NCBI RefSeq assembly: GCF_050589685.1
Contig: NZ_JBNGOS010000034.1
Coordinates: 15,837-79,836, forward strand
Source: Saccharicrinis sp050589685
Lineage (GTDB): Bacteria; Bacteroidota; Bacteroidia; Bacteroidales; Marinilabiliaceae
Direction: 5' to 3'
Length of the DNA stretch: 64,000 bases
This document shows positions 1 through 8,687 of the stretch, piece after piece; the stretch's first letter is position 1, and every line of letters starts with the position of its first letter. Made by a program: the position numbers and the translations under genes. The notes under the pieces were generated by a model. That model was not told where the DNA came from, did not search any database, and worked only from the letters and a program-made list of their open reading frames with translations.

Positions 1-516
1 AAAATGAACTTTATTGTTGCTTTTGAAGCCATGGGAGCTGATTCTAACCCGGCTATCATTACCCAGCAAGAGTTTATGCGCCGTATGAAAGAGATGAGCG
101 CAATGCAGGGTGGCGGAATGAATTTCTATGGCGAAATGCCTGATAGTTACCAGTTGGTGGTAAATGAAAACCATCCTTTGGTGGAGCGTATTTTGGCCGA
201 CAAGAACGAGAAAGTTGGGGAGCAGGTTGACTCCTTGCGAGGAAAGATCGAAAGCTTGAACGGAAAACGTCAGGAGCTTGAAAAAGCCAAAGAAGGTAAG
301 AAAGATGAAGAGGTGCCTCAGGCCGAAAAAGACGAGTTGGCAGATGTTGACAAGAAAATCAACGATCTGAACGCTAAAAAGACAGAAATTTTAAGTGGTT
401 TTAGTACCGACAATAAATTGGTGTCTCAGCTTATCGATCTTGCGCTTCTTTCAAATAACATGCTTAAAGGTAAAGCGTTGACTAATTTTGTTAAGCGAAG
501 CATTGATTTGATTTAA
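1..516 (+). CDS. htpG: HtpG (Hsp90 family chaperone), C-terminal part only
   Basis: The reading frame is open from the first base of the window, so this is the 3' end of a gene that starts upstream; the ATG at 4 is internal. The ~170 residues match the C-terminal dimerisation region of bacterial Hsp90. A stretch with NPAIITQQEFMRRMKEM is followed by a segment ending in NENHPLVERIL, a Lys/Glu-rich helical insert (about residues 75-130), and a final hydrophobic helix with the conserved LIDLALLSNNMLKG pattern. HtpG is a cytosolic ATP-dependent chaperone; its ATPase domain lies outside the window. A rho-independent terminator follows 24 bp after the stop, so it is probably the last gene of its transcript. 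The charged insert is a known variable segment of Bacteroidota HtpG and is not a sign of damage. Confidence 0.9.
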   Translation, partial: KMNFIVAFEAMGADSNPAIITQQEFMRRMKEMSAMQGGGMNFYGEMPDSYQLVVNENHPLVERILADKNEKVGEQVDSLRGKIESLNGKRQELEKAKEGKKDEEVPQAEKDELADVDKKINDLNAKKTEILSGFSTDNKLVSQLIDLALLSNNMLKGKALTNFVKRSIDLI

Positions 517-539
517 GGCTAAGTTATATTAATTTTATC

Positions 540-573
540 AAGCCGTTTGATTCAGTTCAAACGGCTTTTTTTT
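540..573 (+). terminator. Rho-independent terminator of htpG
   Basis: A 10-bp perfect stem (AGCCGTTTGA pairing with TCAAACGGCT), a 6-nt loop and a run of eight T. It sits directly behind the htpG stop codon. Confidence 0.85.
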
Positions 574-879
574 GGGGTTAAACCCCGAATTGTGCTTGTT
601 GTGCGAATTGTTTTACTAGAAAAAAAACTGCGAAGCTGTCTAGGATGAGCAATATTAACGGTGTTGAATAACGTGTATTGCGAGGCTGTCGATTAGATTG
701 TAAAATGTAATTTCATGTTTCTGATTTTCGATGCATTCCATAATAGGGATGCGCTTTTGCTATTTGTTAATAACTCAAATACAAATACTGAAACTAATTT
801 TCCTTTTTAAGAGTAACACGAACAGGGGAAAAAGATAAAGTCTATCGTTTCTTATTTCCTGCTTGTTGGTCTGTAAAGA
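574..879. other. Intergenic region without recognised gene
   Basis: About 300 bp of AT-rich sequence between the htpG terminator and the cyclase gene. The only structure seen is a weak direct repeat of GCGA(A/G)GCTGTC near 630 and 680. No ORF, RNA gene or clear promoter was recognised. Confidence 0.4.
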
Positions 880-1998
880 ATGTTTTTAAAAGAAAAGCTA
901 AAAATATGGTTTGCTCAAATCTATAAATCCTTTAGGTATCATTTGATATTTTGGAATTTAGCTTTGTTTTTTTACTTGTTTTTAACAGGCGATCAGTCTG
1001 TTTTTATCAACTACTTTGGATTGCTTGCCAGGGAGTCTGTATATGTCAATGTGGTGTTTGTCAGTGTGGTTGTTACTGTGCTGTTTGCTTTTTGGGATAT
1101 ACTCGTTTCAGATCGCGTTATGAGGTTTTCGCCCATACGAACCATGGTATTTTTGCGGTCGATACTATATTTTGCGTTGGCTTTTGTTTTGCTGTATCTG
1201 GCTGCAAACAAAAATTTGAGTTTTAATTCCGTTGTCGATTACCAGTCGTTTGTTAGTCATATTCCTGATTTTGGGTTAAATGATGTTCGGTTTTTCGTGT
1301 ATTTTTATTTGGCCTGTATTGGGAATAGTACCTTTAGGGAAATGTACAAGAAAATTGGTGTGGGTAATTTCTTCAACTGGTTTTTTGGCAGGTTAAATAA
1401 GCCCCGCGAAGAAAAAAAGATATTCATGTTTATTGATATGAAATCTTCCACCAGAAGGGCAGAGCAATTGGGACATGAAAAATTCAGTCGTTTGGTACAG
1501 GATGTTTTCCACGACATGTCCGTGCTTTATAACTACCAAGGGGAGATTTATAATTACCTGGGAGATGGCGCCGTTGTTACCTGGGACGAACATAATGGCA
1601 TTCGGAATACGAATTGCATCCGGGCATTTTTTGCGTTTTTGAGGGTGATTGAAAAGCGTTCGCGGTATTACCGCTGGCGATATGGTGAGGTGCCGCAGTT
1701 TAAGGCTGGCCTGCATATCGGAAAGGTGATGGTGCTTCAGGTTGGAAGTATACGTAGGGATATTTCTTATAACGGCGATACCATAAATACGGCCGCCAGA
1801 ATCGAGTCGAAATGTAACGAATACAGAAAGGATCTTTTGATATCGGGCGTTTTATATGAGGCCTTTGAACAAAAAGACGAGTATAATTTTGTAAAACTGG
1901 ATGCGATAAAGCTAAAAGGCAAGAGGCGTCCATTGCTTGTGTTTTCAGTTCTGCCTAAGGGTAACAAGAAGCGAAAAAAGAGCAAGGTGCAATATTAG
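880..1998 (+). CDS. Membrane-anchored class III adenylate/guanylate cyclase
   Basis: The protein has 372 residues. The first ~165 carry four or five hydrophobic segments (roughly residues 20-36, 52-75, 90-108 and 134-150). A class III nucleotidyl cyclase domain fills about residues 178-350. The first metal-binding Asp is D186 in FIDMKSST. The second is D229 in YLGDGAVVTW, and the NTAAR motif after YNGDTIN supplies the catalytic Asn and Arg. These motifs suggest an active enzyme making cAMP or cGMP inside the cell, with the membrane part as sensor or anchor. It stands alone: a terminator lies upstream and a 448-bp gap downstream. The substrate base cannot be decided from the motifs seen. It resembles the two-component-free cyclases of other Bacteroidota, not a CHASE or HAMP type. 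Confidence 0.85.
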   Translation: MFLKEKLKIWFAQIYKSFRYHLIFWNLALFFYLFLTGDQSVFINYFGLLARESVYVNVVFVSVVVTVLFAFWDILVSDRVMRFSPIRTMVFLRSILYFALAFVLLYLAANKNLSFNSVVDYQSFVSHIPDFGLNDVRFFVYFYLACIGNSTFREMYKKIGVGNFFNWFFGRLNKPREEKKIFMFIDMKSSTRRAEQLGHEKFSRLVQDVFHDMSVLYNYQGEIYNYLGDGAVVTWDEHNGIRNTNCIRAFFAFLRVIEKRSRYYRWRYGEVPQFKAGLHIGKVMVLQVGSIRRDISYNGDTINTAARIESKCNEYRKDLLISGVLYEAFEQKDEYNFVKLDAIKLKGKRRPLLVFSVLPKGNKKRKKSKVQY

Positions 1999-2227
1999 CC
2001 AAGATTCGGCATTATAGGTTTAAATTTCGTACTGGCAGCAGGCGTAAGCATAAGGCTTGCCGCAGGGGGTGCCTGATACAGGAATTCTTGCGTTGAGGTT
2101 TTGCCGTTAATCAACCTGTCCCAAATCACAAAATATCTTAGTGTAGCAATTTTCTATTGGAAAAATCAAATTTATAGTTGGTCCAATCTGCATTTTAGGA
2201 CAAATAAAAAGGTTGCATTAAATAATA

Positions 2228-2244
2228 AGCGTACAATATACGCT
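2228..2244. promoter_or_regulatory. Candidate operator 1 of the polyol regulon
   Basis: Perfect inverted repeat AGCGTA-N5-TACGCT (spacer CAATA). The same 17-bp layout recurs at 2392, 11239 and 11350. This copy lies about 107 bp upstream of the predicted -33 box, so it would act at a distance, for example by looping to the proximal site. Confidence 0.6.
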
Positions 2245-2350
2245 GTAAGTTTTAATTTTAACATACTTTAAAAATGTCTTTGTTTATAAGGCTTTTGGAA
2301 GGATTGTATGATTAAATATAGAAGAAAAGCAAAAAATAAATGTTAAAAAG

Positions 2351-2383
2351 TTTGTAAGTATGATAATAAAAACTGTACATTTG
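2351..2383 (+). promoter_or_regulatory. Predicted Bacteroidota promoter of the ABC transporter operon
   Basis: TTTG at 2351-2354 and TACATTTG at 2376-2383, separated by 21 bp, fit the Bacteroidota sigma-ABfr pattern TTTG...TAnnTTTG. Transcription would start a few bases downstream, at or next to operator 2. Confidence 0.55.
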
Positions 2384-2391
2384 AATCAATA

Positions 2392-2408
2392 AACGTAAAA
2401 TATACGCT
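2392..2408. promoter_or_regulatory. Candidate operator 2 of the polyol regulon
   Basis: AACGTA-AAATA-TACGCT, with the same arm length and 5-bp spacer as operator 1. It starts 9 bp after the predicted -7 box, a position where bound repressor would block initiation or early elongation. Confidence 0.62.
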
Positions 2409-2446
2409 TAAATAGCAGTGCGATTGAAATCAAAATCTGGAAGGTC

Positions 2447-3292
2447 ATGGAAAAATACAAAGAATCGATGGGAAAGGGAGACTGGGGTAAAAGTGAAAAC
2501 CGAACTTATTTAAATCTGCGATTTAAATGGATGAGGAACCTGAAGGCGGCAGTAATAATAGGTGTAGTTCTTGTTTGTGGTAATACCCTTTCCGCACAGG
2601 AGGTGGAAAATGCCTACAAACCATTTCAAGGGTATTTAAGTTTGCGAAATATGCATATGTGGAGGGGTTTTGTGGTTACGCCCGGTGTGATGACTTCGAC
2701 GGCACTTGAATATAACGATAGAAGCGGAAAATTGACGCTTGGTCTTTGGGGAGGGGCGAGTTTTGACGGAACCTTCAAGGAATATTCATATTATGGGGTG
2801 TACCGATTTGCCGATAACTTTTATGTGGAAGTGGTGAGTCACAATAACTATTCGAGTCAAGACGAAGAAGATATTGATATGTTTAGTTACGCAAAGGAAA
2901 CCTCACCCAATTTTGTGGATATTGCATTGGGATATACTGTTTCGGAGGAAGTTCCTTTGACATTATTTTGGGCAACCATACTGGCAGGACAAGGGCAAGA
3001 TTACGAAGTAGACGAAAACGGTGACAGAACGGATTCTTACTCAAATTATGTAGAGGCTAAATACAGGCTGCACAATAAAGGGGGTTATCAATTAAGTGCT
3101 TTTGCCGGTGGAGCTTTCTCGTTCTCAACAGAGAAAACATTTTACAGTAAAGGAGCCAACTTTGTAAATATCGGATTAACTTTAAGTAAAAGTGTAGAGG
3201 TGTTCAACAAAAAAATTCCTGTAAACTTCAATGGGATCTGGAATCCCGAAAGCGGTAAAGGTGTCTTGCAAATAGATGTGGTTCTGTTTTAA
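2447..3292 (+). CDS. Outer-membrane beta-barrel protein, first gene of the polyol ABC operon
   Basis: An Ala-terminated signal peptide (MRNLKAAVIIGVVLVC...LSAQ) starts only at internal Met29, codon 2531. The true start may therefore be 2531, with the longer frame from 2447 adding 28 non-signal residues; a GGAAGG just before 2447 is the argument for the long form. The mature part is rich in alternating aromatic/polar strands (for example YLSLRNMHMWRGF, YSYYGVYRFADNFYVEVV) and ends in Phe (LQIDVVLF), as expected of an outer-membrane barrel. It sits 34 bp before the sugar-binding protein, so it may be the channel that lets the substrate into the periplasm in place of a SusC/SusD pair. No specific family was recognised. 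The porin role is inferred from context. Confidence 0.7.
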   Translation: MEKYKESMGKGDWGKSENRTYLNLRFKWMRNLKAAVIIGVVLVCGNTLSAQEVENAYKPFQGYLSLRNMHMWRGFVVTPGVMTSTALEYNDRSGKLTLGLWGGASFDGTFKEYSYYGVYRFADNFYVEVVSHNNYSSQDEEDIDMFSYAKETSPNFVDIALGYTVSEEVPLTLFWATILAGQGQDYEVDENGDRTDSYSNYVEAKYRLHNKGGYQLSAFAGGAFSFSTEKTFYSKGANFVNIGLTLSKSVEVFNKKIPVNFNGIWNPESGKGVLQIDVVLF

Positions 3293-3326
3293 TCAATCTT
3301 AATAAATTATCTTAAAAAATACTACA

Positions 3327-4391
3327 ATGAAACTAAGGTCAATGAATTTTAAAGTAAAGGATGTCCTTTTGTCGGCAACATTGGTTGTACTAATGTCGTT
3401 TTCAACAGGATGTGTGGAAAAGATAACCCAGGTTCAGGGTTCGGCGAAAAACGATAGTTTAAATGATGTGATAATTGAAAGCAATGTGGACTTGAGCGGC
3501 TTCAAGATTGGGTATTGCACGCCCGCGTTAAATGCTCCTTATTACCAGGCTTTGTTGTCGAGTATTCAACAGACGACCAAAGCAGCGGGTATGACATTTG
3601 TGTATGCCGATGGGCAGGGTGATATCAACAAGCAAATTGCGGCTGCGGAAGATTTGATAACCAAAGGGGTAGATGCCTTGTTGCTTAATCCGCTGGACCC
3701 GAATGCGTTGGTTGGGGTGACCTTGGTGGCCGAACAGGCTGGTATCCCTGTTTTTATCATCGACAGTTCCATTGATCCATCTGCCAAGTATGTAACCACC
3801 GTTCAGTCTGATAACCATAGAAATGGAGAATTGGCCGGTGAATGGTTGGTGAAAAAGATGGGATCAAAAAAAATGAAGATAGCCCTGCTGAGCGGTAATG
3901 CGGGAAACCCAGTGGGTAAAACAAGAAAGCAAGGTCTATTGACGGGTATTACAGAGGAGCAGTTAAGAACGCATGGTTACATTGATTTGAATATTAAAAC
4001 ACAGGCCTATACAAACTGGTCGTACGAGGGCGGATTAAAAGCAATGGAGGATATTTTGGTTGCACATCCCGATATAAACGTGGTTATTACCGAATCTGAT
4101 GTTTGTGTTTTAGGTGCAATTAAAGCAATTCGCAAAGCAGGAAAGGAAGATGATATACTGATTGTGGCGGCAGCTGACGGGCAGAAAGAAGCCGTTAAGT
4201 TAATTATGGAAACAGATTTATATGGCTGTACCGCGGTAAACAGTCCTGTGCTGATCGGAAAAACAGCAGTTCAGTATGCGGTTCAATACTTTAATGACAA
4301 GCGCGATTTTGAAAAAACTTCGTTTACGCCCGCAGTATTGATTACAAAGGAAAACGCGAAAGAATTCTACAATCCGAAGGCCATTTTTTAA
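3327..4391 (+). CDS. Sugar ABC transporter substrate-binding lipoprotein (RbsB/Peripla_BP_4 type)
   Basis: A lipoprotein signal with lipobox SFSTGC puts the lipidated Cys at residue 29. It is followed by a flexible linker and a type I periplasmic binding fold of about 300 residues. Typical features are the start FKIGYCTPALNAPYY, the AAEDLITKGVDALLLNPLD segment near residue 120, and the conserved AADGQKEAVKLI motif near the C-terminal lobe. In a Gram-negative cell the lipid anchor would tether the receptor to a membrane facing the periplasm. It lies between the outer-membrane barrel and the ATPase gene, with gaps of 34 and 22 bp. The family binds ribose, xylose, galactose, inositol and polyols. 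The downstream dehydrogenase and fructokinase point to a hexitol such as mannitol, but specificity cannot be read from the sequence. Confidence 0.88.
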   Translation: MKLRSMNFKVKDVLLSATLVVLMSFSTGCVEKITQVQGSAKNDSLNDVIIESNVDLSGFKIGYCTPALNAPYYQALLSSIQQTTKAAGMTFVYADGQGDINKQIAAAEDLITKGVDALLLNPLDPNALVGVTLVAEQAGIPVFIIDSSIDPSAKYVTTVQSDNHRNGELAGEWLVKKMGSKKMKIALLSGNAGNPVGKTRKQGLLTGITEEQLRTHGYIDLNIKTQAYTNWSYEGGLKAMEDILVAHPDINVVITESDVCVLGAIKAIRKAGKEDDILIVAAADGQKEAVKLIMETDLYGCTAVNSPVLIGKTAVQYAVQYFNDKRDFEKTSFTPAVLITKENAKEFYNPKAIF

Positions 4392-4413
4392 TCGTTTATA
4401 AAATTTAATTGGC

Positions 4414-5946
4414 ATGAAAACAGTTGATGAAAATAAGTATATGGTGGAGTTCTCGGGAATAGCCAAAAGCTTTGGTAAAGTAAAGGTTTTAACTAATGTT
4501 TCGTTTGGAGTTAAGCCTGGTGAAATTCATACTTTGATTGGTGAGAACGGTGCCGGCAAATCGACCTTGATTAAGATCTTATGTGGCGTACATCCAAGAA
4601 ATGCCGGGACCATAAAGCTGGAAGGAGAAGTTATTGAGCCTAGCAATCCACATCATGGTAAAGAGTTAGGTATTAGTGTGGTTTACCAGGAGTTGTCGTT
4701 GGTGAATGACTTGTCGGTAGCTGAAAATATCTTCTTGCATAAATTGGGTTCGGGAGGTTCGTGGATGAACTGGAAGGAGATGGTGCAGGAAGCCAGGAAG
4801 ATTATCGAGTCACTTGGTTTTGATATCAACCCTAAGGCAAAAGTCGCTGATTTAAGTATTATCAAAAAGCAGATTGTGGAAATTGCCAAAGCATTATCGG
4901 AAGAAGTTAAGGTATTGGTGTTGGATGAGCCAACAACGGTTTTGGGGCCTAAGTCGGTGGAGAAGCTTTTCAGAACGCTGGATAGATTGAAGCAAAAAGG
5001 AATCGCCATTATTTATATCTCACACCATATGGAAGAGATATTCCAGATATCGGATTCGGTTACCGTGTTAAAAGATGGTGAAGTTACCGGAACCATGTTG
5101 GCTTCGGAAACAAATACCGATGAGGTGGTGAAATTGATGATTGGCAGGGAGCTGAAGGATTTTTATCCGCCCAGAGACGTGAAAATAGGCGATAAGCCCA
5201 TTTTAGAGGTGGAGGGCTTAAATTCAAAGTGTAAGAAGATTAAGGATGTTTCCTTCAAATTATATCCAGGCGAGGTGCTAGGTATTTCTGGTCTGGGAGG
5301 AAGTGGACGTACTGAAACAGCTCGGTTGATTTTTGGCGCCGATAAAAAAGAATCAGGCATCATTCGCTTGAATGGGAAAGAGATTGAAAACAAGAACCCG
5401 GTTAAATCCATAGCAAACAGCATTGGGTTTGTGCCGGAAGACAGAAAAGAAACGGGTGTGTTTCTGTCCCTGTCGGTAAAGGATAATATCAGCCTGACCA
5501 ACTTCGATTTGGTATCGGATAAACTGGATTTTATTCAGGATGGTAAGGAAAGAAAAAATGCCTGCAATTTAATTAATAAGCTAAGTATTAAAACACCTAA
5601 CGAAAATACTAAGGTGATGAACCTGAGTGGCGGCAACCAGCAAAAGGTAGCCTTGGCTAAATGGTTGAGTATAGATGCCCAGGTGATTATTATTGACGAG
5701 CCTACCAGAGGAGTTGATGTAGGTGCCAAAGTGGAGATTTATAATTTAATTAACGAGTTGGCGGCCAAAGGTGTGGGAGTGCTGGTGATATCGTCGGATA
5801 TGCCGGAGATTATTGGAATATCCGACAGGATATTGGTGGTTCACAATGGTTCCATCGAAGGGGAATTGCATAAGGAATCATTCTCCGAAGAAAATATATT
5901 AAGGTTGTCGATCGGCGAATCTTTAAATTCTCAAACAGCAGTCTAA
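4414..5946 (+). CDS. Sugar ABC transporter ATPase with two nucleotide-binding domains (RbsA/MglA type)
   Basis: Two tandem ATPase domains in 510 residues, the usual RbsA length. The N-terminal domain has a good Walker A (GENGAGKST) and Walker B with DEPTT. Its signature is LSIIKKQIVEIAKAL (from about residue 147), where the family normally has LSxGQQQ. The C-terminal domain has the reduced P-loop GISGLGGSGRTETAR usual for the second half, and an intact LSGGNQQKV signature at about residue 404 followed by DEPTRGVDVG. It energises import through the permease encoded downstream. The altered signature in the first half is the one oddity; the frame is otherwise intact. Confidence 0.92.
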   Translation: MKTVDENKYMVEFSGIAKSFGKVKVLTNVSFGVKPGEIHTLIGENGAGKSTLIKILCGVHPRNAGTIKLEGEVIEPSNPHHGKELGISVVYQELSLVNDLSVAENIFLHKLGSGGSWMNWKEMVQEARKIIESLGFDINPKAKVADLSIIKKQIVEIAKALSEEVKVLVLDEPTTVLGPKSVEKLFRTLDRLKQKGIAIIYISHHMEEIFQISDSVTVLKDGEVTGTMLASETNTDEVVKLMIGRELKDFYPPRDVKIGDKPILEVEGLNSKCKKIKDVSFKLYPGEVLGISGLGGSGRTETARLIFGADKKESGIIRLNGKEIENKNPVKSIANSIGFVPEDRKETGVFLSLSVKDNISLTNFDLVSDKLDFIQDGKERKNACNLINKLSIKTPNENTKVMNLSGGNQQKVALAKWLSIDAQVIIIDEPTRGVDVGAKVEIYNLINELAAKGVGVLVISSDMPEIIGISDRILVVHNGSIEGELHKESFSEENILRLSIGESLNSQTAV

Positions 5947-6079
5947 ACAAATCTAACTAATCCGTCTTGATGTAAAGTTGTAAGAATCCGTCTTGAATCT
6001 TGAAGCTTGTGTCTTGTTGAACGAAGGGAAATCCCGAAACCTTCAGATTAATTTCTTCGGGAATACTAATATTATAAAA

Positions 6080-7036
6080 ATGAAAACTACAGCTAACGAT
6101 ATTATCCGTTTTTTGATAAAGTATAATACCATCTTTATCTTTGCAATACTTGTGATTTTTTCGTCCCTTATTTCCGACGTGTTCTTTTCTTCCATTAATA
6201 TTTCCAATTTGTTAAAACAAGTTTCCGGAGTGGGAATCGTAAGTATAGGTATGCTTATCGTCATTCTTACCGGAGGAATCGACTTGTCGGTAGGTTCCAT
6301 GGTGGCCCTAATGGGGGTTATTTTTGCCTTGCTGACAAATTCTATTGTGCTCTCGCTGGCCATCGTACTTACTCTGGCCATTGGCTTTGCCATAGGTAGC
6401 GTTTCCGGCTGGTTGGTGACCAAACATAAAATGGCGCCTTTTATTGCGACGCTCGCACTGATGACTATTGCACGTGGTTTTGCATTCATCTACTCAAAAG
6501 GGGCTCCTGTTGTTTTTCAAACCAAAGGGGGTTTGTTAATGCAAGATTTTGGTAACGGATCGTTACTTGGAATACCTAATGTGGCTATTGTGTTTATTGT
6601 GGTAGTGGCTGTGGCTCATATTATGTTGAGATATAATGTGTTTGGTCGATTGGTGATAGCTATTGGCAGTAACGAGGAAGCTTCTGTTTTATCGGGAATC
6701 AAAGTCAACAAATATAAGTTCCTGGTATATTCTATTTCGGGATGTTTGGCAGCCGGTGCCGGTATTATTGCTGCTTCAAGAACGAATTTGGGTTCGCCAA
6801 ACTTTGGTGTGGCCCTGGAATTGGATGCGATTGCTGCCGTGGTGATTGGTGGAGCCAGCCTAAAAGGGGGAAAAGGTACTGCTATCAATACTTTAATGGG
6901 GGTGTTGATTTTAGGATTGATCGGTAATATCCTTAACCTGCTAAACGTACCGTCCTATCCTCAGCAAGTAATCAAAGGTTTGATCATCATCTTTGCGGTG
7001 CTTCTTCAGCGTTTCGAGGATAAATACAAGGTGTGA
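6080..7036 (+). CDS. Sugar ABC transporter permease (RbsC type)
   Basis: The start is placed at ATG 6080 (MKTTANDIIRFLIKYN), giving 318 residues, close to the family norm. The frame is open from 5993, but the extra 29 residues are hydrophilic and unlike the family. About eight to ten membrane segments are visible. The BPD_transp_2 hallmark GGIDLSVGSMVALMGV lies near residue 70 and the loop with GRLVIAIGSNEEASVLSGIKV near residue 190. The segment GVALELDAIAAVVIGGASLKGGKGT follows near residue 245. This is the inner-membrane channel of the importer whose receptor and ATPase are encoded just upstream. The 133-bp gap after the ATPase gene holds a short repeat of AATCCGTCTTGA (near 5959 and 5986) but no clear terminator, so the operon probably continues. 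Confidence 0.9.
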   Translation: MKTTANDIIRFLIKYNTIFIFAILVIFSSLISDVFFSSINISNLLKQVSGVGIVSIGMLIVILTGGIDLSVGSMVALMGVIFALLTNSIVLSLAIVLTLAIGFAIGSVSGWLVTKHKMAPFIATLALMTIARGFAFIYSKGAPVVFQTKGGLLMQDFGNGSLLGIPNVAIVFIVVVAVAHIMLRYNVFGRLVIAIGSNEEASVLSGIKVNKYKFLVYSISGCLAAGAGIIAASRTNLGSPNFGVALELDAIAAVVIGGASLKGGKGTAINTLMGVLILGLIGNILNLLNVPSYPQQVIKGLIIIFAVLLQRFEDKYKV

Positions 7037-7142
7037 TATAATTGCTTCTCGGTTGCGATTCCTCCCCATGGCCTGATACGCGGGCAAGCATTGTTGCACA
7101 GCTATGGGGGTGGGGTGTAAAGTAAAAAATAAAAGGTATGTT

Positions 7143-7159
7143 TTCGGCCATCGGCCGAA
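7143..7159 (+). other. Short hairpin in front of the dehydrogenase gene
   Basis: TTCGGCC-ATC-GGCCGAA, a 7-bp perfect stem with a 3-nt loop, 31 bp before the start codon. There is no T-run, so it is not a normal terminator. It could be an mRNA stabilising or processing element inside the operon. Confidence 0.35.
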
Positions 7160-7190
7160 TAATGGTGTTGTACGCTTTAAAATGATAAAA

Positions 7191-8687
7191 ATGAAGACAT
7201 TAAATAAAGAAAATTTAAAATCCTTGCCATCGGATGTAGCTGTTCCGACTTACGACCGTTCAGCCGTTAAGGCCAGTATAGTTCATGTAGGTATTGGTGG
7301 GTTTCACAGGGCACACCAGGCGTTTTATGCCGACCAGTTACTTGAAAAAGGAGTGGCTCGGGATTGTGGAATCTGCGGGGTAGGATTGTTGGAATTCGAT
7401 AGGAAAATATGTGATATTCTCACTGAGCAAGATGGATTGTATACCTTGATGACCAAAGAGCTTGATGGTTCTGTGAACGCCAGGGTAATCGGGTCGATGG
7501 TTGAGGTGATGTTCGCACCGGACAACAAGCAGGCAGTTATTGAAAAAATGGCCCATCCCGAAACGAAAATCATATCACTGACTATTACGGAAGGGGGATA
7601 TAATTTAAACGAAGCTACCGGGGAGTTCGATTTTGAAAACGAATCTATCAAATGGGATTTGGCGCATCCTGAAGACCCGAAAACAATTTTCGGTTTTCTT
7701 ACACAGGCATTGTTGTTAAGAAAGAATAAAGGTGTTCAAGGGTGTTCGATTCAGTCCTGCGATAATATACAGGGGAATGGTGCTATTGCACGCCAAATGT
7801 TATGTAGTTTTATTGGCGAGGTGGATAACGAGTTGTTGGAGTGGGTGAATAAAAATGTTACGTTCCCTAACAGTATGGTCGATAGAATTACCCCTGCTAC
7901 TGTTCCTGCGGATATCGAAATGGTTTATGATAAATTTAAAATAAAGGACCGCTGGCCCGTCGTGTGCGAGTCGTATATTCAGTGGGTGGTGGAAGATGAT
8001 TTTGTGTCGGGTCGTCCTGCGTACGAAGAGGTTGGTGTGCAGTTTGTAGAAGATGTGGCGCCATACGAAAAAATGAAACTGCAACTCTTAAATGCCGGTC
8101 ACTCTGTGCTTGGTATGTTGGGGGCCAGACATGGTTATAATTCGATTGATGAGGCAGCCAGCGACGAAGATTTTAGTAAATTCCTGCGAAGCTATATGGA
8201 TGCGGAAGCCACACCAGTACTTTCCGGATTGGAAGGGATGGATTTGGGTGCCTATAAAGACAGTTTGATGGCCCGGTTTCGGAACAAATACATCAGGGAT
8301 CAGATCTCGAGAATATGTTTGCAGAGTTCCGCCAAGATGCCTAAGTTCATATTGCCTACGGTTAAAAGTCAACTGGAAGGTTCCGGTAATTTCCAAAGGG
8401 CAGCTTTTGTGATAGCAGCTTGGTGTAAATATAACGAAGGCGCAGATGAGAAGGGTAATGAATATGAGATTGAAGACGTCATCAGCGAAGAGCTGCAGGC
8501 AGCTGCACGAAGAACCCAAGATGATCCACTGGCGTTCTTGAAAATAGAATCTGTCTTTGGTGATCTTGTTCATCAGCGGACTTTTGTTGACGCTTATCAA
8601 AGTGCCCTGGAAGCGTTGAATGAATTTAAAATAAAGGAATGTGTGAAAGCAATAAACACTAAAAATACAATATCATGGGAAAAGTAG
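7191..8687 (+). CDS. Polyol-specific long-chain dehydrogenase (mannitol 2-dehydrogenase / fructuronate reductase family)
   Basis: The start is placed at ATG 7191 (MKTLNKENLKSLPSD), which aligns with the start of the paralogue at 11213; the frame is open from 7104. The 498 residues match the family length. An N-terminal Rossmann domain opens with IVHVGIGGFHRAHQAFY. The C-terminal catalytic domain carries the K-x4-N-x2-H signature as K296, N301 and H304 (KLQLLNAGH), almost the same numbering as the catalytic Lys-Asn-His of characterised mannitol 2-dehydrogenase. The enzyme would interconvert a polyol and a ketose with NAD(P). The overlapping fructokinase gene (13 bp) and the importer upstream favour mannitol to fructose. 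Fructuronate reductase or D-arabinitol dehydrogenase remain possible, but the usual partner genes of those pathways are absent here. Confidence 0.85.
   Translation: MKTLNKENLKSLPSDVAVPTYDRSAVKASIVHVGIGGFHRAHQAFYADQLLEKGVARDCGICGVGLLEFDRKICDILTEQDGLYTLMTKELDGSVNARVIGSMVEVMFAPDNKQAVIEKMAHPETKIISLTITEGGYNLNEATGEFDFENESIKWDLAHPEDPKTIFGFLTQALLLRKNKGVQGCSIQSCDNIQGNGAIARQMLCSFIGEVDNELLEWVNKNVTFPNSMVDRITPATVPADIEMVYDKFKIKDRWPVVCESYIQWVVEDDFVSGRPAYEEVGVQFVEDVAPYEKMKLQLLNAGHSVLGMLGARHGYNSIDEAASDEDFSKFLRSYMDAEATPVLSGLEGMDLGAYKDSLMARFRNKYIRDQISRICLQSSAKMPKFILPTVKSQLEGSGNFQRAAFVIAAWCKYNEGADEKGNEYEIEDVISEELQAAARRTQDDPLAFLKIESVFGDLVHQRTFVDAYQSALEALNEFKIKECVKAINTKNTISWEK

Noticed and set aside
5993..6079. 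Longer N-terminus for the permease
   Set aside because: The extra 29 residues are polar and unlike the family; ATG 6080 gives the usual length.
7104..7190. Longer N-terminus for the dehydrogenase
   Set aside because: The paralogue starts at the position equal to 7191 and the extra part covers a hairpin; it is not protein-like.
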